Shown here in pieces: positions 48,701 through 60,649 of a DNA stretch of 64,000 nucleotides. Below the pieces are notes generated by a model, which was not told the DNA's origin, searched no databases, and saw only the letters and a list, made by a program, of their open reading frames with translations. The translations under genes and the position numbers were made by a program. Numbering within the stretch: the stretch's first letter is position 1; each line of letters opens with the position of its first letter. The DNA lies in the NCBI GenBank assembly GCA_021904315.1, contig CM038919.1, positions 10,540,001 through 10,604,000 of the forward strand, given 5' to 3'. Origin of the DNA: Sphagnum magellanicum. Taxonomy: Eukaryota; Streptophyta; Sphagnopsida; Sphagnales; Sphagnaceae.

Positions 48701-51700
48701 CCTGGGATCATGTCCCAATAATTGTAATGAGAATCGTATGCAGACATCCTCATTTCTAGTAGTGCATGGTTGCATTAGGGCTCTGAACACTTATCTGTGC
48801 ACATGATTGCTGTAGGTTGGCAGATGGCACCATTCATAGAGGCAGTGGATGCACAGCAACAGTCACACCCAATGGTTGTAATTACCTCTTTTTCTTTTTC
48901 TTTCATCCCCTTGGGTTCATGAAATCTCTTTAAACAACAGCTTTACATGTCCCTCCTTTTCACCCTTATGGCAGAATCTTATGGTGTACTGGGTCTTTGG
49001 GAAGGTGAGAGCCTTATGTCAGTTACTTCGCATCCGATTTGAACGACTTCGCTCACGAACAAGGGAGCGTGCCTTCCTCATGATGGAGAATCTAGTGTGT
49101 TGTGTTTCCCTCTTTGGCTTTGTTGCTTTGTTGATGCTCAAGCTATACATTGTTATCTATAATTTCAAAGAAATTTGTAACAAAGGCTATCACCCTGATC
49201 ATCCCTTTTTGAATTTGTCAATACGACTTGGTAGGGAAAGTAGCTGTCAATTTCATTTCACAACTCTTCTCTTGGTTTTGATGGGTATTTCTGTGCAGGT
49301 GGAGGAGAGACGAAAGGGCACAGAAAATGTAGCACTGAGACTATGCTATATTTTTTGCATCTTGTTTCCCACCATGCCAGCTCTTTTGAAGTACATCTCT
49401 TTGCTTGTTAACTTTCTGGCTCTGTTTGTGCTTTCAATAGTGTACAAATATGTGTTCTGGTGTTGTGAGTTATCTGTTCAATTCTGAAGGAAATTTTGGC
49501 ATGGTGTCAACTTTACATGGGGTGTGGCAGAGAACATGCAGAGATGCTGGTAAGCTGTGGACTTGTAGGGGAAGCAATGCACATCTTTGAGGAGCTTGAG
49601 CTGTGGGACAACCTCATTGACTGCTATTGGTACTTCTTTCCTGGCTTTTGCCAGCTTTGAGTGTGTTGCCTGTTGAAAGGACTAGTATGGCTATTTGGTC
49701 CTCCTTTAATAGCTGTACCTCTTTTACTCAGAATTGTGGTCATGCAGTGGTTGCTACCTACTGTAGAAGTTGCATAAGGTTGTTCAGGTTGACTTTGCAG
49801 CAAAGGAAATGGTGGATGATTGTGAAATCTGTGATGCTGCAGTTTACTGGGGAAGAAGGCAGCTGCATCTGACCTTATTAATCAGCGATTACAACTGTGC
49901 CCCAATGACCCACGCCTCTGGTGTGCCCTGATTCTCACCTTGTTGGAGCAATATAATACCAGACCAAATTTTAGAACATCTGTCTTGCACTGAAGTTTTA
50001 CTTGTGCATGCTGTCCTTTCTTTTGTCCATCTATATCCCAAGTAGCCACTTTCTGCTAATTTGGTGTATATAGGAGCAGTGATTTTTTTTAAATGAAAAT
50101 TGGCCAAAAGGTGATACTAAGAAAAGGAATATTCTGTGGCAAATTCCCCTTTTTTTTAAATGCCAAATTTCAAGGATTTCTCTTTTTTGGGAGAGGGTTG
50201 CCCCATTTATGTTCACTGGCTACTGTTTTGACAGTTCTCAATTAATGCAAAATCTGTTTTGGGATGCTTGCTACTTTGGCTGCATCACAAAACTGGGAAA
50301 AAATGACTGTCAAGGAGCCAACGGATTGAACTACTTTTCTGTTATATGGATACATGTTGTGCAGGTGTTCTTTGGGCGATGTAACACTTGATGATGAGTT
50401 GTACAAGAAAGCCTGGGAGGTCTCTGGTCATCATTTTGCCCGGGCACAGGTACTGCAAACTATATTGGAGAACTTTTCTTCTAGTTGTCTAATGCTCTGA
50501 AGTTGCATGCTGGGTGAAGTCTCTACAAAAACTCACAGCATGCCATTCCATAACAACTTACTGTGTGTCATTCCATGGGGGATTATTGGCCTGACTCTGA
50601 CCTGATCAGAAATGATTCAACAACAGTTCTGGGATGGGAATTGTTTTCAAATTGAACACCATGCTGCATGCTGACACAAGCATGACAATTCTGCAATTAT
50701 TACAGCGTTCACTTGCACGAATGGCATACAATCGAGGAGACTATGTTAAATCCATGGAGCATTGGTAATGGCTATTTCCTTTGTATGGGGTCCATGTTGG
50801 TCTCCTCCTCGTGACTGATCTTCAGTAGTCATTCTGCTCAGAGTATTCAAATGGTGTGTTCACTAAGTCTCCCACTCTCATGATTATCATTTAGTTGCAT
50901 CAGAATTGAGTCAATTATTTTGTTCACTGGAAATTCTGTCACATTTTTTAAACATGGTTAACCATGGGAGAAGCAACTACTTGCAGCAGTCCTGATCTTG
51001 GTCATTTGTGCAATAATCTCCTGTCCTTGATGTCTGACAGGAATTTAGCACTGGCACTGAACCCCCTGCATCCAGATGGCTGGTTTGCCCTTGGCTCTGC
51101 TTCTTTAAAGGTAGGATTGATCTCCCAATTTTTTTTTGCCAATGTCAAATTTGTTTCCTTGGGTGTTGGGTTCATATTCTCTTGATTTACAAGTGGATGT
51201 TGCAGGCAAGAGAACTGGATAGTGCAATCAACGCGTTCACACGGTCAGTTCAGCTCAATCCAGAGAATGGCGAGTCCTGGAATAACTTAGCAGCCCTGTG
51301 AGCATCCCCTCTGTGAAGACCTGTGTTTTCAAATCTTAGCTTACATCTGTATTATTGTCAAAGCCTGAGTCATTGATTGTGAACAACACATGATTGTGCT
51401 GGTCAAAACTCCAAAGTAGTTTGGACCTCATCTGAGGATGTTAAGGTGACATTGTTTTTTCCAATTGATGCAGTAACATGCATAAGAAAAAGAGCAAGGA
51501 GGCCTTTGTTGCATTCCGGGAGGCACTCAAGTTCAAGTGCGTTCTCAATTCCCTTGGTTTTCACATAAGCCATGTTCTGCAAGAAATTTGGAACTAGAGT
51601 TTGCCATAGATAGCATCACCTGAGGCTGCTATAAGTAGAAACATCAAGTTCAATGCTCACATTGATGGATCATCTTGCAGAGAAGGGAGGGCAAATAATA

Positions 51701-53601
51701 GATGAAGGAAATATATTGATTATTGCAGGCAGAAAAGAAGTCACTCTAACCAGGTATGATGCAGACAGGCGGAATAGCTGGCAGATGTGGGAGAATTTTG
51801 CAGAGGTCGCTCTGGATATTTCAAATTTTGGCCAGGTTTGGTCCAATCTCTTCTTGGATGCTGTAGATCATGTTGACTCGAGCTCCCAAACTCTCCAAAA
51901 CTTATAGTTACATTACTCACTATGACCTGAAGCCAGCATTTTTTTCTATTTGCATTTGAGGGTTTCAGTCAATCAAGAGCAAATTTGTGATATGCAGTAA
52001 GAGGGCTGTTGATACACAAACTAGACACTGTCTGTTGTGACTAATTTTTTTGAAGTTAAGATCCTTACTTTGGGTTGGATGCCAAATGTTGCCTCAACTT
52101 TGTTCATGTTTTGCAGGCAGTAATGGCACTTCACAAAGTGTTGGATCTTTCTCAAGAAAAACGTGTCAGCATTGGCATACTTACAAGATTAGTTGAGGAG
52201 ATTGAGTCCCAGAAAGGAACATTAGCCTGCCTAGCATCTTCCCCTGATTTTTGCAATCACAGTTCAACTCAGAATAGGGATACTACTACTTTGGACCTGC
52301 CAGGGACCCAGGAATCTCCGGACTCTGCAACCAGTGAGATGGATTTAGCTGTTCCAGAAGATGTTAATGTGCCAGCCATGGAACCAAAAGAGACACAGAC
52401 ATTGTTGGAACCAGTTGGGAAGCTTTTGGCAAGGGTAATGTACTCTTCAGTCCTTTTCCAGTATAGGTTTGTGAGTAATTTGAGATAGACTCATCGGGGA
52501 ATCTAAGTGGGAATGGATGACTCATCAACTTCTGGCAGCAGCTCAAGATAGTCTAGGATTATTTGGATGTTTTCTAGCCCTTCCATCTCCTCATACTCCA
52601 GGTTAGTTTGTCTTGATTGTCATTGATTGTCAGCAAGTAGAATAAGAACTATATGAAGTTTAGCAACCAAGTGTGACTGAGTATCTCTACCCTTAGGGCT
52701 ACCACCTTCATAAGGTGGACATATTCTAACTGCTGTAATGTCAACTCTTTCCTCAGGCTCTTATAAGCTCCTTGGTTCCATCAACGTTGGATGACTGATT
52801 TACTCATTGACCCTGTTATAGCTTAGTTGACTAATATGGGTAAAAGGTAGCATCTAGCATGATGTAGGTGAATTGAACCCACAACCCAAGGTGCTCGTCC
52901 ACCAGAAGGCATCATCAGTTTGATGCTTGCCAGAAAGCATTTCTGTGCTGAGATAAAGGTATCTTGATTCTGGGTGAGAATTGCTTGAAGGAACAGGTGG
53001 TGCGAAGTGGAGAGGGTGGAGGAGATGCATGGGGGTTACAAGCACGCTGGCATCATGCCAATGGAGACCTCATCATGTGCAAAGAAGCTGCTTTAAAGCA
53101 AGTCCGAGCATATCAGGTATAATGTTCTGACATGTTGTGTTGATTTCACTGCATTTGCACAAGCTGTGATCAGAACACTGGGAGACTGTTATGTGCTTAG
53201 AGGTTGTTGGACATGTGACTTGTGGAATAGGGTTCCAGTTGGCAGCGTAATGAGGAGAAATTTGAGCAGTTTGTGAAAGCTTCCATACAACTCTGCAAGG
53301 CATATATGGATGTAGTCCAATTGGGGAGTGATGGAAAGCGGGAGCTTTCAGCTGCACAAATGCATCTAAGAAACACACTAAAACTGGTAGGGTCCTCTCC
53401 TTGTTATGAACTTGCATTTTCAACCTCAAAAATGGATGCTGCTGTTTCAAAAATGTGACTTACTTCAATACTGTCATGTGTGTGTCATACAATCAGGGTG
53501 AACAATTTTCTGGGTCTGCTGGGTACAAGGCATTGGACACTTGTCTTAAGGAAGTGCAAAGAAGAATGCAGGATCACTTGACTCAAGGGACAACAGGCTG
53601 A
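45781..53601 (+). CDS. TTC27: Tetratricopeptide repeat protein 27 (TTC27/EMW1) homolog
   Basis: The gene has 21 inferred exons: 45781-46137, 46247-46374, 46733-46868, 47149-47456, 47968-48049, 48195-48480, 48816-48874, 49005-49094, 49299-49390, 49531-49629, 49843-49920, 50365-50449, 50706-50764, 51041-51110, 51206-51297, 51474-51536, 51769-51835, 52117-52434, 52997-53116, 53231-53386 and 53497-53601. All phases fit and give about 949 residues, near the plant family size. Family landmarks include LRLLRCSL at the start, LVSCGLVGEAMHIFEELELWDNL, PNDPRLWCSLGDVT, LHPDGWFALGSASLK, LNPENGESWNNLAAL and SWQMWENFAEVALDI, the last three from the TPR region. The start is the ATG that fits the family N-terminus. 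Exon 2 could begin at 46265 instead. The yeast relative Emw1 is needed for cell-wall integrity, and the plant role is poorly known. Confidence 0.93.
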
Positions 53602-55370
53602 AGACCTTGCCCCCAAAATTGCACAACCTAAGGAAACAACATATAGACCCAAGTTGAAAGGCAGTGCCATGTTTTGATGTGCTTCTAGTTACCAGTGCTT
53701 TCTGTGGTTACAATGTGGTGATGTAGGGAAGTTTGTCTCCAGCTCCTACTGACCATCCTTCGTTGCTTCTCTGGTGTGCTTGACACATCTTGTTGAAATG
53801 AATTAGGAGAACCATCATATCAAATTTTGAACTTTTTTCATGGGATAGAAATACAATAGCAGCATATGGGTACATTCTTATGCTTGTTGGTTAACATGGA
53901 CAAAAGATAGTGGAATATCCATCTGGAAAGAAGTGGTGAAGGTGGAATAAGAGAAGTAAAATCTTCCAAAGGTTTTTAAATAGCCTTATTTGTTGTTTTG
54001 TTTGTTTTTTCCCACCTTTAGCCTTCGGTTTTGTTGCTTGAAACCAACAAAAACTTGTTCATCAACAATCAAAGTTACTTTTTCAGAATCACCAAGCTTT
54101 TCAATTTTTGAATCAACTCACCTTTTGGCAATTGTAGTGCCAAGGCTTGACAAGTTTAATATAATTCCAATTCTAAATGAGGAATAACCCTTTTAGGAAG
54201 GTACAAGTACCATCATCATCCATCTAAGTGGGCATGAGCATGATTCAATATGATGGTTGGTGTGTACATGGAAGTATTAAAAGAGAACTTCCATGCCATG
54301 GAAAAAGGGGGATCTTTCTTCAAATGATCTTGAGCCATGAAAAAAAATTTGATGGACTTGTGATAATAAAACAAAAATAAAAAAATAAATTTTTTGAAAC
54401 ATGAATAAGAAAGAAATGGAAATATGAGTATTGAAAAAGAAAAACATGAAAAAATATTAACCTAAAAATTATTCATTTTGTCATATTTGCACCAACTTGG
54501 TTTGACATTCCATTCATTACCACAATAAGGGAGATTTTCTTTATCATTCAATTCTTGAAAGAATGCATTTTGGAAATGGGCAAACCCATGTAATTTTTAA
54601 AAGTTTAATTGGATACCTAATTCCACCAAGTTCATTTACTACTCCAAGGGTCCAAGACATCATTGCCTTTGAATGGGCCTAAAGTTAAATGATTTTCCTC
54701 CTTCATGGTCTTTTTACCATTCCAAATTTTGAGCCATTGACACTTCTCTTTGGCATCAACTTTTGAAATGGTAACATTGTATAACTAATCTTGTGCCATT
54801 TCCAGATCAAAAATCTTAAAATAATGAATTTTGATGTATTTTGGATCCCAATTCTAAAATTGAATAGGCATTAGTTTCACAAACTTTTGTTTTTTATGCA
54901 CCTTCAATCATTGCTAGCTCTAATCCACACTACTACAATTCATGGTTTCTTTGATTGGGTTTTCTAGTAAAAAATACTCAACATGACAACCATAAAAAAA
55001 AACACCTTGTTAATTTGGACAAATTGATTTGGACCTGCTAGCATGACTAATTAGTTAATTTGGACCCTATCATTTTGACTAGTAGCATGATTAATAGGAT
55101 GATTGACTATTTAATTGATAAACAGTGGACCATTTGATTGTTTTAATTTATAATAATGATTTTAATTTATACCTAAATTAAAATCATTATTTTTTTAATT
55201 AATAAATAGGTAGATAAATAGGTAGGTAGGTAGTAAATAAGTTTAAGTAAGTTGAAAAAAGGCACTTATGTAGGTAGGTGCCAACCTAGCTTACTTAACC
55301 TAGTTTAGCTTAGCCTACTTAACCTCACTGAACTACCTTAGTCTAATTTACTTACCCTAACCTTTCAAAC
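53602..55370. other. TTC27 3' side and start of the right AT-rich flank
   Basis: The first 300-400 bases probably hold the TTC27 3' untranslated region. From about 53980 the sequence becomes AT-rich like the left flank. The plus-strand frame at 53990-54187 has no recognisable domain. TAGGTAGG-type words appear at about 55200-55280. Confidence 0.5.
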
Positions 55371-55379
55371 ATGCACATA

Positions 55380-55462
55380 AGTTGCAAGTATAGGGAATTG
55401 AACCCCAAACTTGCACAATGATAAACCAACTTTTTATCAATGGACTACACCATCAAAAGTGT
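55380..55462 (-). repeat. tRNA-derived SINE-like fragment
   Basis: On the minus strand, GGTGTAGTCCATTGATAA (A-box-like, about 55435-55452) is followed after about 33 bases by GGTTCAATTCC (B box, 55394-55404). The spacing and the GGTGTAGTC start resemble a tRNA. The stems do not pair well, so it is a relic or SINE head rather than a working tRNA gene. Confidence 0.4.
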
Positions 55463-55539
55463 TCAACTTTTGTCAAATTTTTTATTTCACCTATTTATTT
55501 CACATCACTAAACATAATGGTTAAACCTAAGTGACAAAT

Positions 55540-55990
55540 AGTTATAGAAATTAGGCTAAATATAATGGCTAAACTTATGTGACAACTAATGGCTAAAATT
55601 AAGCTAACTATTATGGTTAAATTGAATGATTAAACCTATTGGCTAAACTTAGTGGCTTAATGTAATGGCTAAACATAATGGCCAAACATTGGCTAAAGAC
55701 CAGCTAAACTTATGTGACAATTAATGGCTAAAATTTGATTAAATATAATAGTTAAATCAAGTGGCTAAACCTAATTACTAGACTTAGTGACTTAATGTAA
55801 TGGTTAAACCTAGTTGATAAACCTAATAACTAAATTTCATAGTTAAAATTTGGTTAAACCTATTGTTTAAATTTAATAGTTAAACATAATGATTAAACCT
55901 TGGCTAAACATAGTGATTAAACCTAATGGCTAAATATAATAATTAAACCTAAACCTAACATAGTGGCCAAATTTAAATTAAACTGGATGA
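55540..55990. repeat. Degenerate array of GGCTAAACCTAATGG-like units
   Basis: Roughly 450 bp is built from variants of TGGCTAAACCTA and AATGGTTAAAC, 12-30 bp apart. It resembles the array at 9990-10505. No coding potential is seen. Confidence 0.7.
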
Positions 55991-56099
55991 TTAAATCTAA
56001 TAATAATAACTCCTTACCTCTATTTATACCCTTTTGGGGGCCTAGCTCAATGAAATTTCCATGTGCCCACCAACTAAGTAAGTTTTTCAAAAGGTTTTA

Positions 56100-56330
56100 T
56101 AATTACAAGTGAACTACAAATTAGCTAAAATTTAACTAAAAGTGAACTAAAAATTAAATATAAATGAACTAAGAATTAACTATGAGTTGACTAAAAGTTA
56201 ATTAAAAGTGTGCTAGAAATAAATTATGAATAAATTATAAATAAAATATGACTTAATTCAAATGAATTTGAAATGAACCAATAATGAATTAAGAATTAAC
56301 TAAAAATGAATTAAAAGTTAACTAAGAATG
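56100..56330. repeat. Degenerate array of AACTAAAAATGAACTAA-like units
   Basis: Words such as GAACTAAGAATTAACTA and AATTAACTAAAAATGAA alternate through this stretch at about 12-24 bp spacing. It lies directly between two other simple arrays and differs from both in its core word. Confidence 0.65.
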
Positions 56331-56339
56331 AACTCCATT

Positions 56340-56860
56340 CGTCGTGTGAAAGTGTTGTCTATGACATTTAATGGTTAAACTTAGGTAGGTAAGTGGGTGG
56401 GTCATAGGTAGGTAAGTAACTAGTTAAATAAACAAGTGGGTGAGTAAATAAAAGGTGGATACATACATAGGTAAATAAATAGTTAGGTAAATAGGTGGGT
56501 GAATAAATAGTAAATATATACATAAGTAAATAAGTAACTAGTTAGATAAATAGATGAATGAGTAGGTAGGGAGTAGATACATAAATAAGTAATTAGTTAA
56601 GTAAATAGGTGGATGAATAGGTAGGAGGTATATACATAGGTAAATTAAATAGCTAGTTAAGTAAATAGGTGGATGAATAGGTAGGAGGTATATACATAGG
56701 TAATTAAATAGCTAGTTAAGTAAATAGGTGGATGAATAAGTAGGAGGTATATACATAGGTAATTAAATAGCTAGTTAAGTAAATAGGTGAGTGAATAGGT
56801 AGGAGGTACATACATAGGTAGGTAAATAGGTGAGTGAATAGGTATGAGATAGATACATAT
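56340..56860. repeat. TAGGTAAGTAAAT array with a 59-60-bp higher-order unit
   Basis: The whole stretch consists of TAGGTAAG and TAAATAGGTGG words. From about 56628 there are three close copies of a 59-60-bp unit beginning GTATATACATAGGTAA and ending GAATAGGTAGGAG, then a shortened fourth copy starting GTACATACATAGG. This is a higher-order tandem array that arose within a simple repeat. Confidence 0.8.
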
Positions 56861-58404
56861 GGTAATAGACTATGTCACATTTGATTAAAAATCATTGGTC
56901 ATCTTGATTAAATGTTCCATTTGACCAAAGACCATTGATCATTTTGACTAAAGATCACTGGCCATCTTAATTAAATGTTCAATTTGACTAAAAACCATTA
57001 GTCATTTTGAATAAAGTTATATAACTTGACTATACGTATCTAATAAAATAAACCACTATAATTAAATTGATTGATCAAAAAATACATGTATCATTTCAAC
57101 CCTTGGCCTTTAGTTAAAATGTACATGTCCATAATCAAAAATGACAAATTAATCAACTTGAACCTCTTAAAAATCCACAATTTGTAGTAATGTCTATTGT
57201 TTGGGTTTCAAACTTATTTAATTTTATAACATCATCTTTAGCCTTCATAATATCATGCTACATGCCAAAACCAAGTGAGATGAATATTTTGGATCATTTG
57301 AACAATTGTAAATTAACATGGGAAAACACTTTGTATGTGACCATTTACTGTGAATAAGATTTTAGCAAATGTCGATTATGTCAAAGAATATCAAATACGC
57401 CTTTCTTATTTGTTCATTGAATCCAAATATATATTTTTTATCAACATGTCCTTGGACTCCTTAAGATCTATCATCTTGATCATGTTAACTTTAAAGATTT
57501 TGTGAACAAACTTTTGGGTTACATGGGTTTTTTCACTTGACTTGCCAATGGTAAACACAAATCAAATACTATAGAAAAGGAAGACATAGAAAAAATGGTA
57601 AAAAGAAATCTCAAATGGGTATATAGTGATAGTAAAGGAATTGGAAAAGATTTACATGTTGACATTATCCATAAATGTTTTTAAGTGCATTCAATTCCTT
57701 GTCTTATCATTAAGAACCCACATTATAAAACGCACATGCCAATTTTCATCATGAAGATGCATCTCATTGATGTATGGTAACCAAACTTAAAGTCAATGAT
57801 TACTATCCCACACATGGAAAAGTTTGCCCTTTAAATGTGAAAAGGTTGGTTTTGTGTCCAAAAAAAAATGCAAATTTATCATTAGCAAATATCCAATTGG
57901 AACTCCAAGACTCCAATTTCTTGATTGTCACGTCATGAATGTTATCATGAATGCTTCTAATGAAAAATTAAACATTTGAAAACCCAGATGGTAACCAACA
58001 TAAAACTCCATCTTCATATTAGCTATGTCAATTTGCAACATTGATCAAACAACCTATATTTAAACCTTATGCACAAAAGTATATCCATGATGTCATTTTC
58101 AATGAGGAGGCTTTGAAACAAATGTGAACATTATCCACATTTTCACATTGACAGGCTTGTCGAACATCAAAAATAGGTGAAGGGGTTATAGTTGTCTTTC
58201 GTGATTTAGAATGCATCATGGGACCAACTTCCAATAACACTTTCTTCTAGAATGGTTTTTAAGCCAATGTTAAGATGGGGTGACCAAGTTAATAATTGGC
58301 CAATATCCTACATAATGAAAATAAAGAACTCAATATGTTTAGATTACATAAAAATGAAACTATGGAATATGCTCATAAAATGCAATTTGTGACCAAATTG
58401 AAAA

Positions 58405-58670
58405 CAAGAAGAAAGCAAAGAAAATACAATTTCGTCAATAAAATTGAAGTTTGTGATGGAACAAAAGTGAAAAGGAAGTTGTAAAAAGAATCCATTTCAT
58501 AAACAAAACTAGAGTTAGTGACAAAATCATAATTTGTGATAGATACATATAAGAGAAGAAAGCTAATTGAATCCAATTTCGCTTGAGAAACTCAAGTTTG
58601 TGATAGAATCTGAAATGGGAAGGAGGAAAGCAAACCCAATTTCACAAACAAAATTGAAGTTCCTAACAAT
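58405..58670. repeat. Imperfect tandem repeat, about 70-80-bp unit
   Basis: About four units share GAAGAAAGCAAA-, CAATTTC(G/A)-, AAAATTGAAGTTTGTGAT-like words in the same order. Copies differ at many sites. The frame at 58296-58484 is part of this repeat and is not considered a gene. Confidence 0.55.
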
Positions 58671-59469
58671 AAAAAAGAACCAAAATGCAATAATTTTGTT
58701 GACGACAAATATGGAAAATGGAAAAATAAAATAAAATATGAAATGGATAAAGGAAATGTGTTAGTGGTTAATACCTTCTGCTTTGTTTTCAAGAAGTTGT
58801 GGTGATTTTTGGAACCATTTGTGTTCATTGTTGATGCTTAAGAATTGTGTACAATACAAACATCACACTTTTGATGCCTTGTGGGGGAATCCAAAATTGC
58901 AAAAAGTTGTAAAAAAAACCTAAGAAATAAAATAGAGAGGTGCAAGAAAAAAGGTTTAAAGTAAAAACAATGATGAATGAAGGGGATAGAATGGTTGGAT
59001 GAAAGCAGAATGGAAGAAGAATGCACTATGAAAAAAAAAGGCATTTTGCAACTGGCCTCACAACTCAAAAATTGGGTTACATTGGACACTTGCAACTCAC
59101 TATATTTATACACCGTAAATGCTAACGAACAAGTTGCATGAGTTGCAAAGGTGCAACTCATCATATATATAATGCAACTCATTGTAATTTAATTGTAACA
59201 TTATCAAAACAGCTCATTTTTCACAAAAAATCTTGTCCTTTTCCACCTTCACACATTGTGACTATTGTCCAATTTGACTACATTTCAACTACATTTGACC
59301 ATCTTAAGTTTGCAAGTGGCTTATTGCATTAATTAATGATCAATATTATTCATAGTTGTTATGTTCACTATGTTGTTCACTTATGAATATAATTTGAACC
59401 TTATTTAATTTTTTAATAATTTCAAATTGTTGACATGAAAATTGAAGACCCTTTAACTTTATCTACACA

Positions 59470-59990
59470 ATGCATTATAATGGGATAATGAACTTTTTGA
59501 CATTTCTTTAACTATCAACATGGTACATGAGTTGAATTATCAACTTTTAACATGTTGAAACCATTATTTATGAGTTGCATTTTACACTTACCATAATTTA
59601 TTAAAACACATGTAACAATTTTAAATCCCACATTTATATTGGAATGAATTTGTGATTTTTTCACATTTCTTGAATTATCAACATTTTTACATGAATCAAA
59701 TCACTCACTTTGAATTTATTGAAACCATTATTCAAACGTTGCATATTACATTTACTAATATATATGGAAACACACATAACAACTTAATGCTTCATATTTA
59801 TATTTGAATGGGTTAGTGAAATTTTTCGCATCTCTTGAACTATTAACAATTGCACATGAGTTGAATCATTCATTTTGAATGTTATTAAATTCACTATTCA
59901 TGAGTTGCATTTTGCATTCACCACAATTTTTTTAAATGGTAGTATCAAAAAATTTGGGAAGTCTCACATTTATATTTGAATGGGTTAGTG
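59470..59990. repeat. Tandem repeat, about 164-bp unit, about three copies
   Basis: Copies are aligned by CATTTCTTTAACTATCAAC at 59501, CATTTCTTGAATTATCAAC at 59664 and CATCTCTTGAACTATTAAC at 59829, so the period is 163-165 bp. Each unit continues with ACATGAGTTGAAT- and GAGTTGCATTTT-like words. The period and AT-richness resemble plant satellite monomers, although the copy number is small. Confidence 0.75.
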
Positions 59991-60640
59991 ATTAGGTAAA
60001 AATGTTCATGCATGCAAAGTCTATTTAATGCATGTAGACCTCTAAATTATAATTTTTCATATATTAAATTCTTGTACATTTATGTAAACTAGAATTTATA
60101 TTTTTCATTTGATTTGTTTTAGGCATCATGGACAAATTTATTATTATGAATATTCCTAATGCCACACCAAAAAAACCACATTTTCTTTTTATGTATGAAA
60201 AAAAATCCATGTTAAAAAAATGGATTAAAATTTATAAGTATTATTATTATTATCATGAAAAATTATAAATATTTTATACTTATTATTTTTATTTTAAACA
60301 TGGTTTATCAATTTTTGTAAGTTTGTTTTGTTACAAGTTTATGTTTAAAAATTAATTAATTAATTTAAAATTTTCATTTAATAAATAAATAAAATAATGA
60401 ATTATAAATGGTGATAATAATAATGATGTCAAGGATTTTTTAATCTTTTCGTTTTTTCAATTTTGTAATCTTTTTCAAGATCATCCATAAGAAAATTTAA
60501 CCATGTTTTTGGCTATAAGCCATACATGAAGGTACAAATTCATTAAGAATATTTTTATATTTTGGCTACAAATCCTAGAACCCATTGTAGAATTATATCA
60601 TTTTAAAATATAATTTTTTAAAAAACATTGTTGATGTTGA
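59991..60640. other. AT-rich DNA, no gene seen
   Basis: This stretch is very AT-rich with an ATTATTATTATTATC microsatellite near 60238-60256. I see no coding signal. Confidence 0.6.
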
Positions 60641-60649
60641 TGGCCTTTT

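Noticed and set aside
55380-55462. Functional tRNA gene
   Set aside because: A- and B-box-like motifs are present, but the acceptor, D and anticodon stems do not pair.
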